The position numbers and the translations under genes are program-made. This document shows, one piece after another, positions 19,744-28,728 of a DNA stretch of 64,000 bases. Location: NCBI RefSeq assembly GCF_902153245.2, contig NZ_CABFWF030000018.1, positions 1 to 64,000 on the forward strand, given 5' to 3'. This DNA is from Pseudorhizobium endolithicum (GTDB taxonomy: Bacteria > Pseudomonadota > Alphaproteobacteria > Rhizobiales > Rhizobiaceae). Position 1 is the stretch's first letter, and each line of letters begins with the position of its first letter. The notes under the pieces were generated by a model. It was not told the origin of the DNA and did no database searches. It saw only the letters and a list, made by a program, of their open reading frames with translations.

Positions 19744-21792
19744 TCAGAATTCTTCCCAGTTGTCCTCGCTGGGCCTGGCCGCGGCGGCGCCGCTGCCGAA
19801 GGCTGCCGTCAGCTTGCCGCGCAGGGCGCTTGCAGGCGATGGCGCGGGACGCGAGGTTGCTGTCGCGGCGGCGGGCTTGCGGGCCGATAGCGGCTGAGTG
19901 ACGGGCTTGGCGACCGGCGCGGGTGCCGCTGCAGCGGTGCTCGGCTTCGCCGTCGACCCGCTGGATACCGGGCGGGTCGCATGTATCGCGGAGGAGGCCG
20001 TCGCCTTGTTGCCCAGGTTGAACTGGCGCAGCAGGGCGTTCAGGGACTCCGCCTCGCTTGCCAGCGAATGGCTGGCGGCCGTCTGCTGCTCGACCATCGC
20101 CGCGTTCTGCTGCGTGCCCTGATCCATCGTGTTGACCGCGACGTTAATCTCTTGCAGGCCGGTCGACTGTTCACGGGTGGAGATGACGATCGCCTTGATG
20201 TGCTCGTTGATCTCCTGAACCTCGCCGACGATCGCTTCCAGCGCCTTGCCCGTGTCGCCGACCAGCGCGACGCCGGAATCCACCTGTTCCGACGAGGTGG
20301 TGATCAGCGACTTGATCTCCTTCGCGGCATTGGCCGAGCGCTGCGCAAGCTCCCGAACCTCCTGGGCGACGACGGCAAATCCCTTGCCTGCCTCACCCGC
20401 ACGGGCAGCTTCGACGCCGGCATTGAGGGCCAGCAGGTTGGTCTGGAAGGCGATGTCGTCGATGACGCTGATGATGTTGATGATCTCGCTCGATGACTTG
20501 GAGATCTGCTCCATGGCCGAGACGGCGCGGCGAACGACATCGCCGGACTTCTCGGCACCGACGCGGGCACGTTCGACGCGCTGCCCGACATCCTCGGCGC
20601 GCTTGGCGGCATCCTTGACGGTCGTGGTGACTTCTTCGAGCGCAGCGGCGGTTTCCTCGATGGAGGCCGCCTGCTGTTCCGTCCGGCGGGCCAGGTCGTC
20701 GGCGGCGGTGCGGACCTCCTCCGCTCCCGCATTGATGGCGGCCGCGTTGGCGCCGACGGACTGCAGGGCTTTCTGCAGCTTCGTGACCGCGTCGTTAAAA
20801 TCGACCCGCAGCCGGTCGAGATTGCCGGTGAAGGGCGTGTCGATACGATAGGCCACGTCTCCGTTTGCAAGGCTCGACAGTCCCTTGGCAAGAGAATCCA
20901 CGGCGAATTCCAGCTGCCCTGCTTCACGGGCCTTCAACTCGTCATTGCTCATCCGCTCGCGCTCGGTAGCGGTCCGCATCGCCTCGCTTTCGTTCTCCAG
21001 CCGGATCTTCTCGATGGCCGCATCCTTGAAGACCGCAACGGCCTTGGCCATCTCGCCGACCTCGTCACCCCGGCCCAGCGCTGGCACCTCGATGTCGTTG
21101 TTACCGGAGGCAAGCTCGGTCATGGCATTGGTCATGCCGATGATCGGCGTGACGATCGCCCGCGACAGGGCCCATACCAGACCGGACGCGATGATGCCGG
21201 CCGCAGCACCCCCAAAGAGGAGGGCCATCATGATGTCCCACTGCGCGCTCTTCTGTTCCGCCTGCATCCTGGCGGCGAGGGCGGCCGCATCCTGCTTGAT
21301 CTCCGCCGCAGCCTCGCGAAAGGCGTCGAGCTGACCCTTTGACTGGTTCTGGCCGATCTCGATGATCTGTTCGATCGGCGCGTCGGTGCTCTTGCGCGCC
21401 GCAAGCTGCGGTTCGCTCAGTTGGGTGTGGAAGGCATCGGCTGCTGCACGCATCCGGTCCAGGGAAGCGACCATGGCCGGCTGTCCGGCCGCCGCCTTCT
21501 TCGCCTCCTCGATCGCGGAGATCATCTTCTCGCGCTGGGCAAACACCTCGTTATAGGTGCTGTCGCTGCGGAACAGCAGGAAGCCTCTCTGGTTGACCGC
21601 CTGTTCGAGCATGCCTTCGAGAGCGTCGTCCACATGGTGCAGGATCTCATGCGCCTTTGCCTGCTCCACCGACGCATAGGTCGACTGGACGACCTGCCAG
21701 AAGACGCCCGCGGAGGCCAGGAGGCAGACGGACATGAGCGCCGCGAAGGTGCCGATGAGTTTCTTGTTGAGCGAAAGATTTCTGAGCGACAT
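19744..21792 (-). CDS. Methyl-accepting chemotaxis protein with CheR-binding C-terminal pentapeptide
   Basis: Transmembrane chemoreceptor of 682 residues. The first helix is at about 11-32. The periplasmic part (about 40-185) is helical and CHASE3-like (VNQRGFLLF segment). The second helix is near 190-212, followed by HAMP and a long cytoplasmic hairpin with the conserved tip [20 protein letters not shown] and [20 protein letters not shown]. The protein ends in a flexible Ala/Pro-rich linker and NWEEF, a close match to the NWETF tether that docks CheR/CheB. ATG at 21792 has AGGTG upstream. It lies between dxs and tlyA, which are close neighbours in relatives, suggesting an insertion. Confidence 0.93.
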   Translation of the reverse strand: MSLRNLSLNKKLIGTFAALMSVCLLASAGVFWQVVQSTYASVEQAKAHEILHHVDDALEGMLEQAVNQRGFLLFRSDSTYNEVFAQREKMISAIEEAKKAAAGQPAMVASLDRMRAAADAFHTQLSEPQLAARKSTDAPIEQIIEIGQNQSKGQLDAFREAAAEIKQDAAALAARMQAEQKSAQWDIMMALLFGGAAAGIIASGLVWALSRAIVTPIIGMTNAMTELASGNNDIEVPALGRGDEVGEMAKAVAVFKDAAIEKIRLENESEAMRTATERERMSNDELKAREAGQLEFAVDSLAKGLSSLANGDVAYRIDTPFTGNLDRLRVDFNDAVTKLQKALQSVGANAAAINAGAEEVRTAADDLARRTEQQAASIEETAAALEEVTTTVKDAAKRAEDVGQRVERARVGAEKSGDVVRRAVSAMEQISKSSSEIINIISVIDDIAFQTNLLALNAGVEAARAGEAGKGFAVVAQEVRELAQRSANAAKEIKSLITTSSEQVDSGVALVGDTGKALEAIVGEVQEINEHIKAIVISTREQSTGLQEINVAVNTMDQGTQQNAAMVEQQTAASHSLASEAESLNALLRQFNLGNKATASSAIHATRPVSSGSTAKPSTAAAAPAPVAKPVTQPLSARKPAAATATSRPAPSPASALRGKLTAAFGSGAAAARPSEDNWEEF

Positions 21793-21994
21793 TGGGCACC
21801 TGCACGACCGAAGAGCATTACCAGATGAAACCGAAGTCATTTCGGGCAGTCGGAAGACAGCAGCGCCTGAGGATGGCGTTCCGCGCACTGAATCGCATAC
21901 GACTTAAAATTAGATTGATATTTCACATGACCTTTCTGACGCGCCGGAGGGTTCAACCACTTGCGTTGCCGCGGAAAGACTCCCATGGAGGAGC

Positions 21995-22747
21995 ATGCCC
22001 ATCCATCCGCCGCAACGGCTCGATCAACTGCTTCTTTCGCTCGGCCTGTTTCCCAGCCGTTCCCGGGCCCGCGATGCGATTGCGCGCGGCACGGTGAAGG
22101 TGAACGGCCAGGTCGTGAACAAGCCCGGCCAGACCTTCCATGACGATGTGGTGATCGAGATCGATGATCCCGCGCAGGACTATGTGTCGCGGGCGGCGCT
22201 GAAGCTGGCGGCGGCGCTCGATCATTTCGGACTCGATCCTGCCGGACACACCTGTCTCGATGTCGGCGCCTCGACTGGCGGCTTCACGCAGGTCCTCCTG
22301 CAGCGGGGCGCATCCCATGTAACGGCGATCGACGTGGGTCATGGCCAGTTGCATCCGTCGCTGGCGGCAGACCCGCGCGTGACGAATATCGAGGGCCTCA
22401 ATGCCCGCAGCCTGACCGCGGGCGACCTTGCAGGGCGCAGGATCGACTTCGTCGTATCCGACGTATCCTTCATCTCGCTGAAGCTCGCGCTGCCGCCGGC
22501 GTTGAATCTGGCCGAGCGCGGAGCCATATGCGTGCTTCTCGTCAAGCCGCAGTTCGAGGCCGGCCGCGATGCCATCGGCAAGGGCGGCCTTCTGAAGCAG
22601 CCGGGAAGCGGACGGAGCATCGCCGCGTCGCTCGCAGAGTGGCTGACGGACGAGATGGGCTGGCGAAGCCTCGGCCTCATGCCCTCGCCCATCCCCGGCG
22701 GCGACGGCAACCAGGAATTCCTGCTGGCAGGAACGAAGACCATATGA
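21995..22747 (+). CDS. tlyA: TlyA family rRNA 2'-O-methyltransferase
   Basis: A 250-residue protein: an N-terminal S4 RNA-binding domain (about 6-65: RLDQLLLSLGLFPSRSRARD) and an FtsJ-like methyltransferase (about 70-245) with the SAM loop DVGASTGGFTQVLL and VKPQFEAGR. The family methylates ribose in 16S/23S rRNA and was first named as a haemolysin; rRNA methylation is the better-supported role. GGAGGA precedes the ATG. The stop overlaps the next start (ATGA), so it is translationally coupled to the RNA methyltransferase. Confidence 0.92.
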   Translation: MPIHPPQRLDQLLLSLGLFPSRSRARDAIARGTVKVNGQVVNKPGQTFHDDVVIEIDDPAQDYVSRAALKLAAALDHFGLDPAGHTCLDVGASTGGFTQVLLQRGASHVTAIDVGHGQLHPSLAADPRVTNIEGLNARSLTAGDLAGRRIDFVVSDVSFISLKLALPPALNLAERGAICVLLVKPQFEAGRDAIGKGGLLKQPGSGRSIAASLAEWLTDEMGWRSLGLMPSPIPGGDGNQEFLLAGTKTI

Positions 22748-23988
22748 GCACGCAGACGGTCACCATCGACAGGCTTGGCGCACTGGGCCACGGCATCGCC
22801 CATACTTCCGAGGGACCGGTATATGTGCCGCATGCCCTTCCGGGGGAGACAGTGGCGATCGCCCGGCATGGCAGCCAAGGCACCGTGATCTCGACGGCGA
22901 AGACCTCAACCGACCGCGTGGCGCCGACCTGCCGCCACTACGATCCCGACCGGGACGCCTGCGGCGGATGTTCCCTCCAGCACCTGGCGGAGCTCCCCTA
23001 TCGCGACTTCAAGCGGGAGCTGGTTGTCGCGGCTCTCGCAGCCAAGGGTCTGACGCCGGAGGTGGGGCCGCTGGTGGCTTGCGGGCCGGGCCAGCGGCGA
23101 CGGACCGTGTTTTCCGTGCGCCGCACGGAAAAGGAGCTGCTGCTCGGCTTCAACAGGGCCGAGACGAACCATATCGTCTCCATCGAAGACTGTCCCGTCG
23201 CATCGCCGGGAATCATGGACAGGCTGGAGCAGATCCGGCGGGTCGCGGCGGCGCTTGCCAGCGCCGCGGGGGCCTTCCGGCTCGCGGTGCTGGAGACCCT
23301 GACGGGGCTCGATCTCGCCGCCGACGGCCTGAAACCTCTCGGAGACAAGCAGCGAAGGGGGGTGGTCGAGGCGGTCCTCGCGCTGAGGGGCATCGCCCGC
23401 GTCTCCGCCAACGGCGAGATCCTGGTCGAACCGCAGAAGCCGGTGGTCGATTTCGGCGGCGTCCTCGTATCACCCCCGCCCGGAGCCTTCATGCAGGCGA
23501 CGAAGGAGGCCGAGGACGCGATGGCGGCGCTCGTCCTTGCCCATACAGGAAAGGCGAAGCGCGTGCTCGACCTGTTCGCCGGTTCAGGGACCTTCGCGCT
23601 CCGGCTCGCCAGGACGGCGCGTGTGCATGCGGTGGAGGGCGAGGAAAAGTCCCTGAAGGCACTCGATCAGGCGGCGCGCAACACGCAGGGCCTGAAGCCG
23701 GTCAGCGTGGAGAAGCGCGACCTGTTCCGCCGGCCGCTCACGGCCCAGGAACTCAAGGCCTTCGATGCGGTCGTCTTCGATCCGCCCCGCGCCGGAGCCG
23801 AGGCGCAGGTCAGGGAACTGGCCCGCTCCGGCGTCAAAAAGGTCGTCGCCGTCAGTTGCAATCCCCTGACGCTCGCCCGCGACCTCAGGCTTCTCGCCGA
23901 CGGTGGCTACGGGATCCGCACCGTCGTGCCGGTGGACCAGTTCCTCTGGTCGCCCCACGTGGAAGCGGTCGCCCTTCTCGAGCGTTGA
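22744..23988 (+). CDS. Class I SAM-dependent RNA 5-methyluridine methyltransferase (RlmD/TrmA family)
   Basis: A 414-residue enzyme that methylates uridine in rRNA or tRNA. An N-terminal TRAM-like domain (about 1-60) precedes an iron-sulphur cysteine set (CRHYDPDRDACGGCSLQHL, with a further Cys later). The catalytic domain has LDLFAGSGTFALRLA, DPPRAGAEAQV and the nucleophile in VSCNP. It ends in VDQFLWSPHVEAV. The exact target uridine cannot be told from sequence. It starts within the tlyA stop codon. Confidence 0.88.
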   Translation: MSTQTVTIDRLGALGHGIAHTSEGPVYVPHALPGETVAIARHGSQGTVISTAKTSTDRVAPTCRHYDPDRDACGGCSLQHLAELPYRDFKRELVVAALAAKGLTPEVGPLVACGPGQRRRTVFSVRRTEKELLLGFNRAETNHIVSIEDCPVASPGIMDRLEQIRRVAAALASAAGAFRLAVLETLTGLDLAADGLKPLGDKQRRGVVEAVLALRGIARVSANGEILVEPQKPVVDFGGVLVSPPPGAFMQATKEAEDAMAALVLAHTGKAKRVLDLFAGSGTFALRLARTARVHAVEGEEKSLKALDQAARNTQGLKPVSVEKRDLFRRPLTAQELKAFDAVVFDPPRAGAEAQVRELARSGVKKVVAVSCNPLTLARDLRLLADGGYGIRTVVPVDQFLWSPHVEAVALLER

Positions 23989-24082
23989 CAAACCGGCCCA
24001 GCAAAGCATCAACCGCGCGCATCCGGAAGTTGTGCACCTAGTTGGTTGCACTTCCGTCTCACAGATGCAATCTTTGCGATTA

Positions 24083-24100
24083 TTGACAGACACACTGTCA
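24083..24100 (+). promoter_or_regulatory. Candidate -35 and operator of the heme peroxidase gene
   Basis: TTGACA (24083-24088) overlaps the inverted repeat TGACAG-ACACA-CTGTCA (24084-24100). It lies 27 bases before the ATG, so the promoter may instead be further upstream and the repeat an operator. No -10 is convincing. Confidence 0.35.
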
Positions 24101-24126
24101 CCGAAGATTGCAGCGGGAGGGAAGTC

Positions 24127-25707
24127 ATGACAGCGATTGCAATGCACGGACATGGCGTACGCGGAATGAAGCGCGAGACGCTCCACTCATTCAGCGGTAT
24201 CGGAGATCCCGGAAAGTTCGGAGTCATGTTTCCGGACCTGTTGCCGCTCCATGTGGACGACGACGCGCTGTTCGCCCTCGCGCGGGCGATGCGGGACGAA
24301 GGCGATATCGGCGTGGATCCGGACCCGGACGGCGACAATGCGAGCATACCTGCCGGCTATACCTATCTCGGCCAGTTCATCGACCACGACATCACGCTGG
24401 ACACGACGCCGCTCGACCAGCAGAAGGCTGACCCGAACGCGACCGACAACTTCAGGACGCCGGCGCTCGACCTCGACTCCCTGTATGGCGACGGACCCGG
24501 CATCCATCCCTATCTTTACCAGCGCGACCCCGCGACGTTCGAGATCACGCCGCTGCTTCTGATCGGGCGTACGGCCGCGTCGGACAATGAACTGGACCAG
24601 CCCATTCCGTTGCTCCGGAACGACCTGCCGCGCAACCAGGTGGGTCATGCGCTGATCTTCGACGAGCGCAATGACGAGAACCTGCTCGTGGCACAGATGC
24701 ACCTGCTGATGCTGAAGTTCCACAATGCGGTCGTCTACTGGCTGAGGCAGAACGGCTCGCCGCTCACGGGCACGGCCCTGTTCCTGGAGGCGCGCCGGAT
24801 CGTGACGTGGCACTACCAGTGGATCGTCCTGTTCGACTTCGTGGAGCGGCTGACGGAACCGGGCCTCATCAACCGCATAAAGAAGGAGGGACGACGCTTC
24901 TATCGCTTCAAGAAACGCCCCTACATGCCGGCGGAATTCGCCGCCGCCTGCTACCGGCTGGGCCATTCCATGGTTCGCGAAACCTACAGCCACAACCGGG
25001 CATTCCACCCCGGCAGTCCCCGGATCGCCAACGGGACCCTCCAGGCGCTGTTCTTCTTCACCGGCAAGTCCGGGAAGATCGTCGGAGAACTGGCCCCGGC
25101 CTCACCGCCGCCGCCTCCCCCTCTGCCGCCACTTGCGCAACTGCCGTCGAACTGGATTATCGACTGGCGGCGTTTCTTCGACCTGGCGGGCGAAGGAGGC
25201 GCGGACTTCACGTTCAACTTCTCACGGAAGCTCGATCCCTTCATTGCCCCCTCGCTTCATACGCTTCCCGGCCTGCGCGAAGACCCGACGGAGCAGGAGG
25301 AGCGCGAGGCCAACCTCGCCTTCCGCAACCTGCGGCGCGGCGTCCAGATCGGCCTGCCGTCCGGTCAGGACATCTGTCGCGCGATGAGAATCCAGCCCAT
25401 GACGCCGGAGGAGATTGCCACGGGACCCGATGGCGAGATCGCGAAGAAGCACGGCCTGCATGAGGCGACACCGCTCTGGTACTATGTCCTGAAGGAAGCA
25501 CAGCACCATCACGAAGGGAGGCGGCTGGGGCCCATGGCCTCCACCATCATCGCCGAGACCTTCCTGGGCATGATCCATGGCGACGAGGAGTCGTTCCTGT
25601 GGAAGCGCTCGAACTGGAAGCCGGAACTGCCCTGCGAAGAGCCAGGCCATTTCACCATGGCCGACCTCATCCGTTTCGTGGGCGACATCAATCCCCTCGG
25701 CCCCTGA
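24127..25707 (+). CDS. Animal-type heme peroxidase (peroxinectin-like, bacterial peroxicin group)
   Basis: A 526-residue protein of the peroxidase-cyclooxygenase superfamily, oxidising small substrates or halides with hydrogen peroxide. The distal motif GQFIDHD (82-88, distal His 87) matches the animal peroxidase pattern. EARRIVTWHYQ supplies the catalytic Arg (about 223), and YRLGHSMV the proximal His (about 280). A proline run (PPPPPPLPP, about 328) forms a linker before the C-terminal third. No signal peptide is visible, so export, if any, is non-classical. GGGAGGGAAG precedes the ATG at 24127. It stands alone with its own terminator, between the RNA methyltransferase and the chemoreceptor remnant. 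Confidence 0.88.
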   Translation: MTAIAMHGHGVRGMKRETLHSFSGIGDPGKFGVMFPDLLPLHVDDDALFALARAMRDEGDIGVDPDPDGDNASIPAGYTYLGQFIDHDITLDTTPLDQQKADPNATDNFRTPALDLDSLYGDGPGIHPYLYQRDPATFEITPLLLIGRTAASDNELDQPIPLLRNDLPRNQVGHALIFDERNDENLLVAQMHLLMLKFHNAVVYWLRQNGSPLTGTALFLEARRIVTWHYQWIVLFDFVERLTEPGLINRIKKEGRRFYRFKKRPYMPAEFAAACYRLGHSMVRETYSHNRAFHPGSPRIANGTLQALFFFTGKSGKIVGELAPASPPPPPPLPPLAQLPSNWIIDWRRFFDLAGEGGADFTFNFSRKLDPFIAPSLHTLPGLREDPTEQEEREANLAFRNLRRGVQIGLPSGQDICRAMRIQPMTPEEIATGPDGEIAKKHGLHEATPLWYYVLKEAQHHHEGRRLGPMASTIIAETFLGMIHGDEESFLWKRSNWKPELPCEEPGHFTMADLIRFVGDINPLGP

Positions 25708-25712
25708 ATCGG

Positions 25713-25742
25713 AAGGCCGCGGCGAGGATGCCGCGGCCTTTC
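25713..25742 (+). terminator. Terminator of the heme peroxidase gene
   Basis: AAGGCCGCGGC (25713-25723) pairs perfectly with GCCGCGGCCTT (25730-25740) around a six-base loop, five bases after the stop. The T-stretch is partly inside the stem. Confidence 0.7.
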
Positions 25743-25766
25743 GCTATGTTCATCCGGATGGGCGGC

Positions 25767-25901
25767 TCAGGCCGCCCGACGTCCGTCCCGGCTCGTTGCC
25801 GCAGGCTGCACGGACGTGCCCAGATTGAAGCGCCACAGAAGCTCCATGAGCTCGGCGGCTTCCGTTGCGAGGTCCGAAGCATTGCTCAGGCGACCGACCA
25901 T
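25767..25901 (-). pseudogene. Remnant of a methyl-accepting chemotaxis protein C-terminus
   Basis: Forty-four codons ending in TGA encode MVGRLSNASDLATEAAELM, then a segment ending RFNLG, and a short tail. This lines up with the intact receptor at 19744, which reads [20 protein letters not shown] and then RQFNLG, so it is the last part of a receptor signalling domain. A stop codon and unrelated sequence lie immediately upstream; all sensing, HAMP and hairpin-tip parts are missing. From memory, S. meliloti carries mcpU next to the same crotonase and acyl-CoA dehydrogenase genes, so this is plausibly what remains of that receptor. The AT-rich bases 25955-25997 may be its old upstream region. 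Confidence 0.65.
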
Positions 25902-26006
25902 TCTGGGAAGGGAAAAGGCGCATCATGCGCAGGGACGCCTCCTGCGCCCGGCGCATACTTAAGGATAAACTTATTAATACTTGACTAAAGTTAAGTTTCG
26001 GGCCCT

Positions 26007-26762
26007 TCAGCGACGCATGAAGGCCTCGAACGCCGCCCGCGCCTCGGCGCTGCGGAGTTGGGCGGTGAAATGCACCAGTTCCTCGTCCATGCGCGCCAGC
26101 ACGTCGTCGCCATTGCCGCGGATGAGATTGCGGGCAATCTTCAAAGCGTGCGGCGGCTTGGCCGCAAGGCTTGCCGCGAGCGCAAGCGTCTCGGCCTCGA
26201 CATCGCTGGCGGGGACGACCTTCCAGACGATGCCCGCTTCACGGGCCTGCTCGGCGGAGAAGCCCTCGCCGGCGGCCAGGAGCGCGAAGGCTCGCTGGTG
26301 GCCCATGACCCGCGGCGCGATGAGGCTGGAAGCGGCCTCCGGCACCAGCGCGAGGTCCACGAAGGGGGTGCGGAACAGGCTGCGGTCAGAGGCGATCGTC
26401 ATGTCGCAGTGCAGGTGGATCGTCGTGCCGATGCCGATCGCCAGGCCATCCACGCCGGACACCATCGGCTTGTCGCAGGTGGCCAGCGCCTGAAGGAAGT
26501 CTGCCGCCGAGGGGCGACCGCCACCGCCCATGGCATAGGCGAGGAAATCCCCCATGTCGTTGCCAGCCGAGAAGCAATTGTCGGTGCCGAGGAAGGCAAT
26601 GGCGCGGATATCGGCATGGTTGTTCGCATCGTGCAACGCCTCGGTCATCCGCGCATACATGGCGGTGGTAATGGCGTTCTTCTTCTCCGGCCGGTTGAGG
26701 CGGATGACGAGGACGCCCGGCTGTGCCTCGGGCCGCTCGAAGAGGATGTGGCTGTCGCTCAT
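26007..26762 (-). CDS. Crotonase family protein, probable delta3,delta2-enoyl-CoA isomerase
   Basis: A 251-residue crotonase acting on unsaturated acyl-CoA in fatty acid oxidation. The oxyanion-hole region (NCFSAGNDMGDFL) and VDGLAIGIGTT are present. Neither of the two hydratase glutamates is found: the GGGCEL glutamate position is Thr and the later PE position is Phe. Instead the segment RTPFVDLALVPEAASS carries one Glu in PEAASS, the pattern of ECI2/peroxisomal isomerases (TPF...SPEGCSS). Isomerase is therefore more likely than hydratase. It follows the acyl-CoA dehydrogenase gene by ten bases and is probably co-transcribed. Confidence 0.8.
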   Translation of the reverse strand: MSDSHILFERPEAQPGVLVIRLNRPEKKNAITTAMYARMTEALHDANNHADIRAIAFLGTDNCFSAGNDMGDFLAYAMGGGGRPSAADFLQALATCDKPMVSGVDGLAIGIGTTIHLHCDMTIASDRSLFRTPFVDLALVPEAASSLIAPRVMGHQRAFALLAAGEGFSAEQAREAGIVWKVVPASDVEAETLALAASLAAKPPHALKIARNLIRGNGDDVLARMDEELVHFTAQLRSAEARAAFEAFMRR

Positions 26763-26772
26763 GGCTTCCTCC

Positions 26773-28554
26773 TCAGGCGAGCACGGCGCGGGCCGCTTCG
26801 AGACTTGCCGCCCCCTCGACGACCTGGCGCTTCAGCGCCGCCGTCTCCGGAAGCAGGTTTTCCACTGCGAAACGGCAGAGCGCCAGGCGCGACGCTCCCT
26901 TGCCGTCCTCGGCGGGGGCAAGCGCGCCCTTGGCAAGATAGATCCCTGTCAGCACGAGGCCGAACAGCCGCTGATAGGGCGTCGCGCCGGCAAGTGCCTG
27001 CGAAACACGGCCCTGCGCCTGTGCCGTGAGGAGCCATTCCGTCGCGGCCTCCAGATCGGCGATTGCCGCCTGCAGGCCGGCAGCCGTCTCGCCGAAGGCG
27101 GGGTCGTTCGAGGAGGCGACGTGTCCGGTGATCTGTTTCAACTCGGCGATAAAGCCGCTCACCTGGCCACCGCCGGAGAGCGGCAGCTTGCGGGTCACCA
27201 GGTCGATCGCCTGGATTCCGTTGGTGCCTTCGTAGATCGGAGCGATGCGGGCATCGCGGAGGTAGCGGGCGGCACCGGTTTCCTCGATGAAGCCCATGCC
27301 GCCATGCACCTGGATACCGAGCGATGCGACGTCCACGCCGGCATCCGTGGCGAATGACTTGGCGATCGGGGTCAGTAGCGCGGCGCGTTCGCCCCAGGCC
27401 TTCGCCTCATCGCCCTCGCTGTGATGGGCCATGTCGATGGCGTGGGCGCAAGCGTAGCAGATGGCGCGCGAACCCTGGGTCAGCGCCTTCATGGTCAGCA
27501 GCATGCGGACGACGTCAGGATGTTCGATGATCGGGCTCATGCCGGCCCCGGTCCATCCCGGGGCCTTACCTTGCGTCCGCTCGCGCGCATAGGCGATCGC
27601 CTTCTGGGTCGCGGCTTCCGCGATCGCCACGCCCTGCATGCCGACGGCGAGACGGGCATTGTTCATCATCGTGAACATGCAGGCGAGACCCTTGTTCTCC
27701 TCTCCCACGAGCCAACCGATCGCGCCCTTCCCGTCGCCGAACTTGCCGTCGCCGTAGATCATCGTGCAGGTCGGCGAGCCGTGGATGCCGAGCTTGTGTT
27801 CGATGGAATGGCAGAAGACGTCGTTGCGGGCGCCGAGCGAGCCGTCCTCGTTGACCAGGAACTTCGGCACGAGGAAGAGCGAGATGCCGCGCGTCCCGGC
27901 CGGCGCGTCGGGAAGGCGCGCCAGCACCAGGTGAATGATGTTGTCGGCGGCATCGTGCTCGCCCCAGGTGATGAAGATCTTCTGGCCGAAGATGCGGTAG
28001 GTGCCGTCGTCGCGGCGCTCGGCGCGGGTCTTGAGGACGCCGAGATCGGAACCGGCATGCGGCTCCGTCAGGTTCATCGTCCCGGTCCATTCGCCGGAGA
28101 CGAGCTTTTCGAGATACCTCGCCTTGAGGTCCTCGCTGCCATGCTTATCGAGCGCCTCGATCGCGCCCATGGTAAGGGTCGGCGCGAGCGCGAAGGCCAT
28201 CGAGGCCGAATTCCACATCTCGAGGGCAGCGACGTTGAGCATGTGCGGCAGGTTCTGGCCGCGATAGGCCTCCGGCCCGGTGAGGCCGTTCCAGCCGCCT
28301 TCCCGCCAGTTACGGTAGAGGTCGGCCCAGCCGTCCGGGGTCGTCACCACGCCGTTAGCGATACGGGAGCCCTGCCTGTCGCCGGCCTCCCCGAGCGGCG
28401 CCATCTCGTTGGTGGCGAAGCGTCCGGCCTCTTCGAGAATTGCTTCCACCAGATCCGCGGACAGATCGCCGAGTTTGCCCGTTTCGATGGCTCCAGACAG
28501 TCCGACGACCTGGTTCAGGGTAAAGGCGATCTCCTCGACCGGAGCCTTGTACAT
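26773..28554 (-). CDS. Long acyl-CoA dehydrogenase (DmdC/FadE-like, about 590 residues)
   Basis: FAD enzyme of 593 residues introducing a double bond in acyl-CoA. The order is an N-terminal helical extension (about 1-35), acyl-CoA dehydrogenase N, middle (MNLTEPHAGSDLGVLKT; KIFITWGEHD) and C domains, and a C-terminal extension (about 470-590) typical of this long subfamily. The catalytic Glu lies in IYEGTNGIQA, after QVHGGMGFIEET. The subfamily includes DmdC (methylthiopropionyl-CoA) and medium/long-chain enzymes; the substrate here is open. GGAGGATGCAGC precedes the ATG. A LiuR-like operator sits upstream. Confidence 0.92.
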   Translation of the reverse strand: MYKAPVEEIAFTLNQVVGLSGAIETGKLGDLSADLVEAILEEAGRFATNEMAPLGEAGDRQGSRIANGVVTTPDGWADLYRNWREGGWNGLTGPEAYRGQNLPHMLNVAALEMWNSASMAFALAPTLTMGAIEALDKHGSEDLKARYLEKLVSGEWTGTMNLTEPHAGSDLGVLKTRAERRDDGTYRIFGQKIFITWGEHDAADNIIHLVLARLPDAPAGTRGISLFLVPKFLVNEDGSLGARNDVFCHSIEHKLGIHGSPTCTMIYGDGKFGDGKGAIGWLVGEENKGLACMFTMMNNARLAVGMQGVAIAEAATQKAIAYARERTQGKAPGWTGAGMSPIIEHPDVVRMLLTMKALTQGSRAICYACAHAIDMAHHSEGDEAKAWGERAALLTPIAKSFATDAGVDVASLGIQVHGGMGFIEETGAARYLRDARIAPIYEGTNGIQAIDLVTRKLPLSGGGQVSGFIAELKQITGHVASSNDPAFGETAAGLQAAIADLEAATEWLLTAQAQGRVSQALAGATPYQRLFGLVLTGIYLAKGALAPAEDGKGASRLALCRFAVENLLPETAALKRQVVEGAASLEAARAVLA

Positions 28555-28608
28555 GCTGCATCCTCCTCATGGACGGCCGAGACAAAGGCTCGGCGGAACT
28601 CCCTGCTT

Positions 28609-28636
28609 TTTACGTAAACGTAAATCAGCTTGTCAA
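28609..28636 (-). promoter_or_regulatory. Promoter with LiuR-like palindrome for acyl-CoA dehydrogenase/isomerase genes
   Basis: Read leftwards: -35 TTGACA (28636-28631), then the perfect palindrome TTTACGT-AA-ACGTAAA (28609-28624) filling the spacer. An operator between -35 and -10 is the layout used by MerR-family activators. The palindrome resembles sites assigned to LiuR in proteobacterial branched-chain and fatty acid catabolism. Confidence 0.55.
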
Positions 28637-28660
28637 TGGAGCCCTGGAGAACAGGTCACC

Positions 28661-28693
28661 AAAAAGCCTGCCGGGCGGGCGCCGGGCAGGCTT
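28661..28693 (-). terminator. Terminator after first BA14K gene
   Basis: AAGCCTGCC (28664-28672) and GGCAGGCTT (28685-28693) form a nine-pair stem. Read leftwards it is followed by TTTTT, 36 bases after the BA14K stop. Confidence 0.7.
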
Positions 28694-28728
28694 CAGAAGC
28701 TTGAGGCCGCCACGAGCGGCGTGACCGA

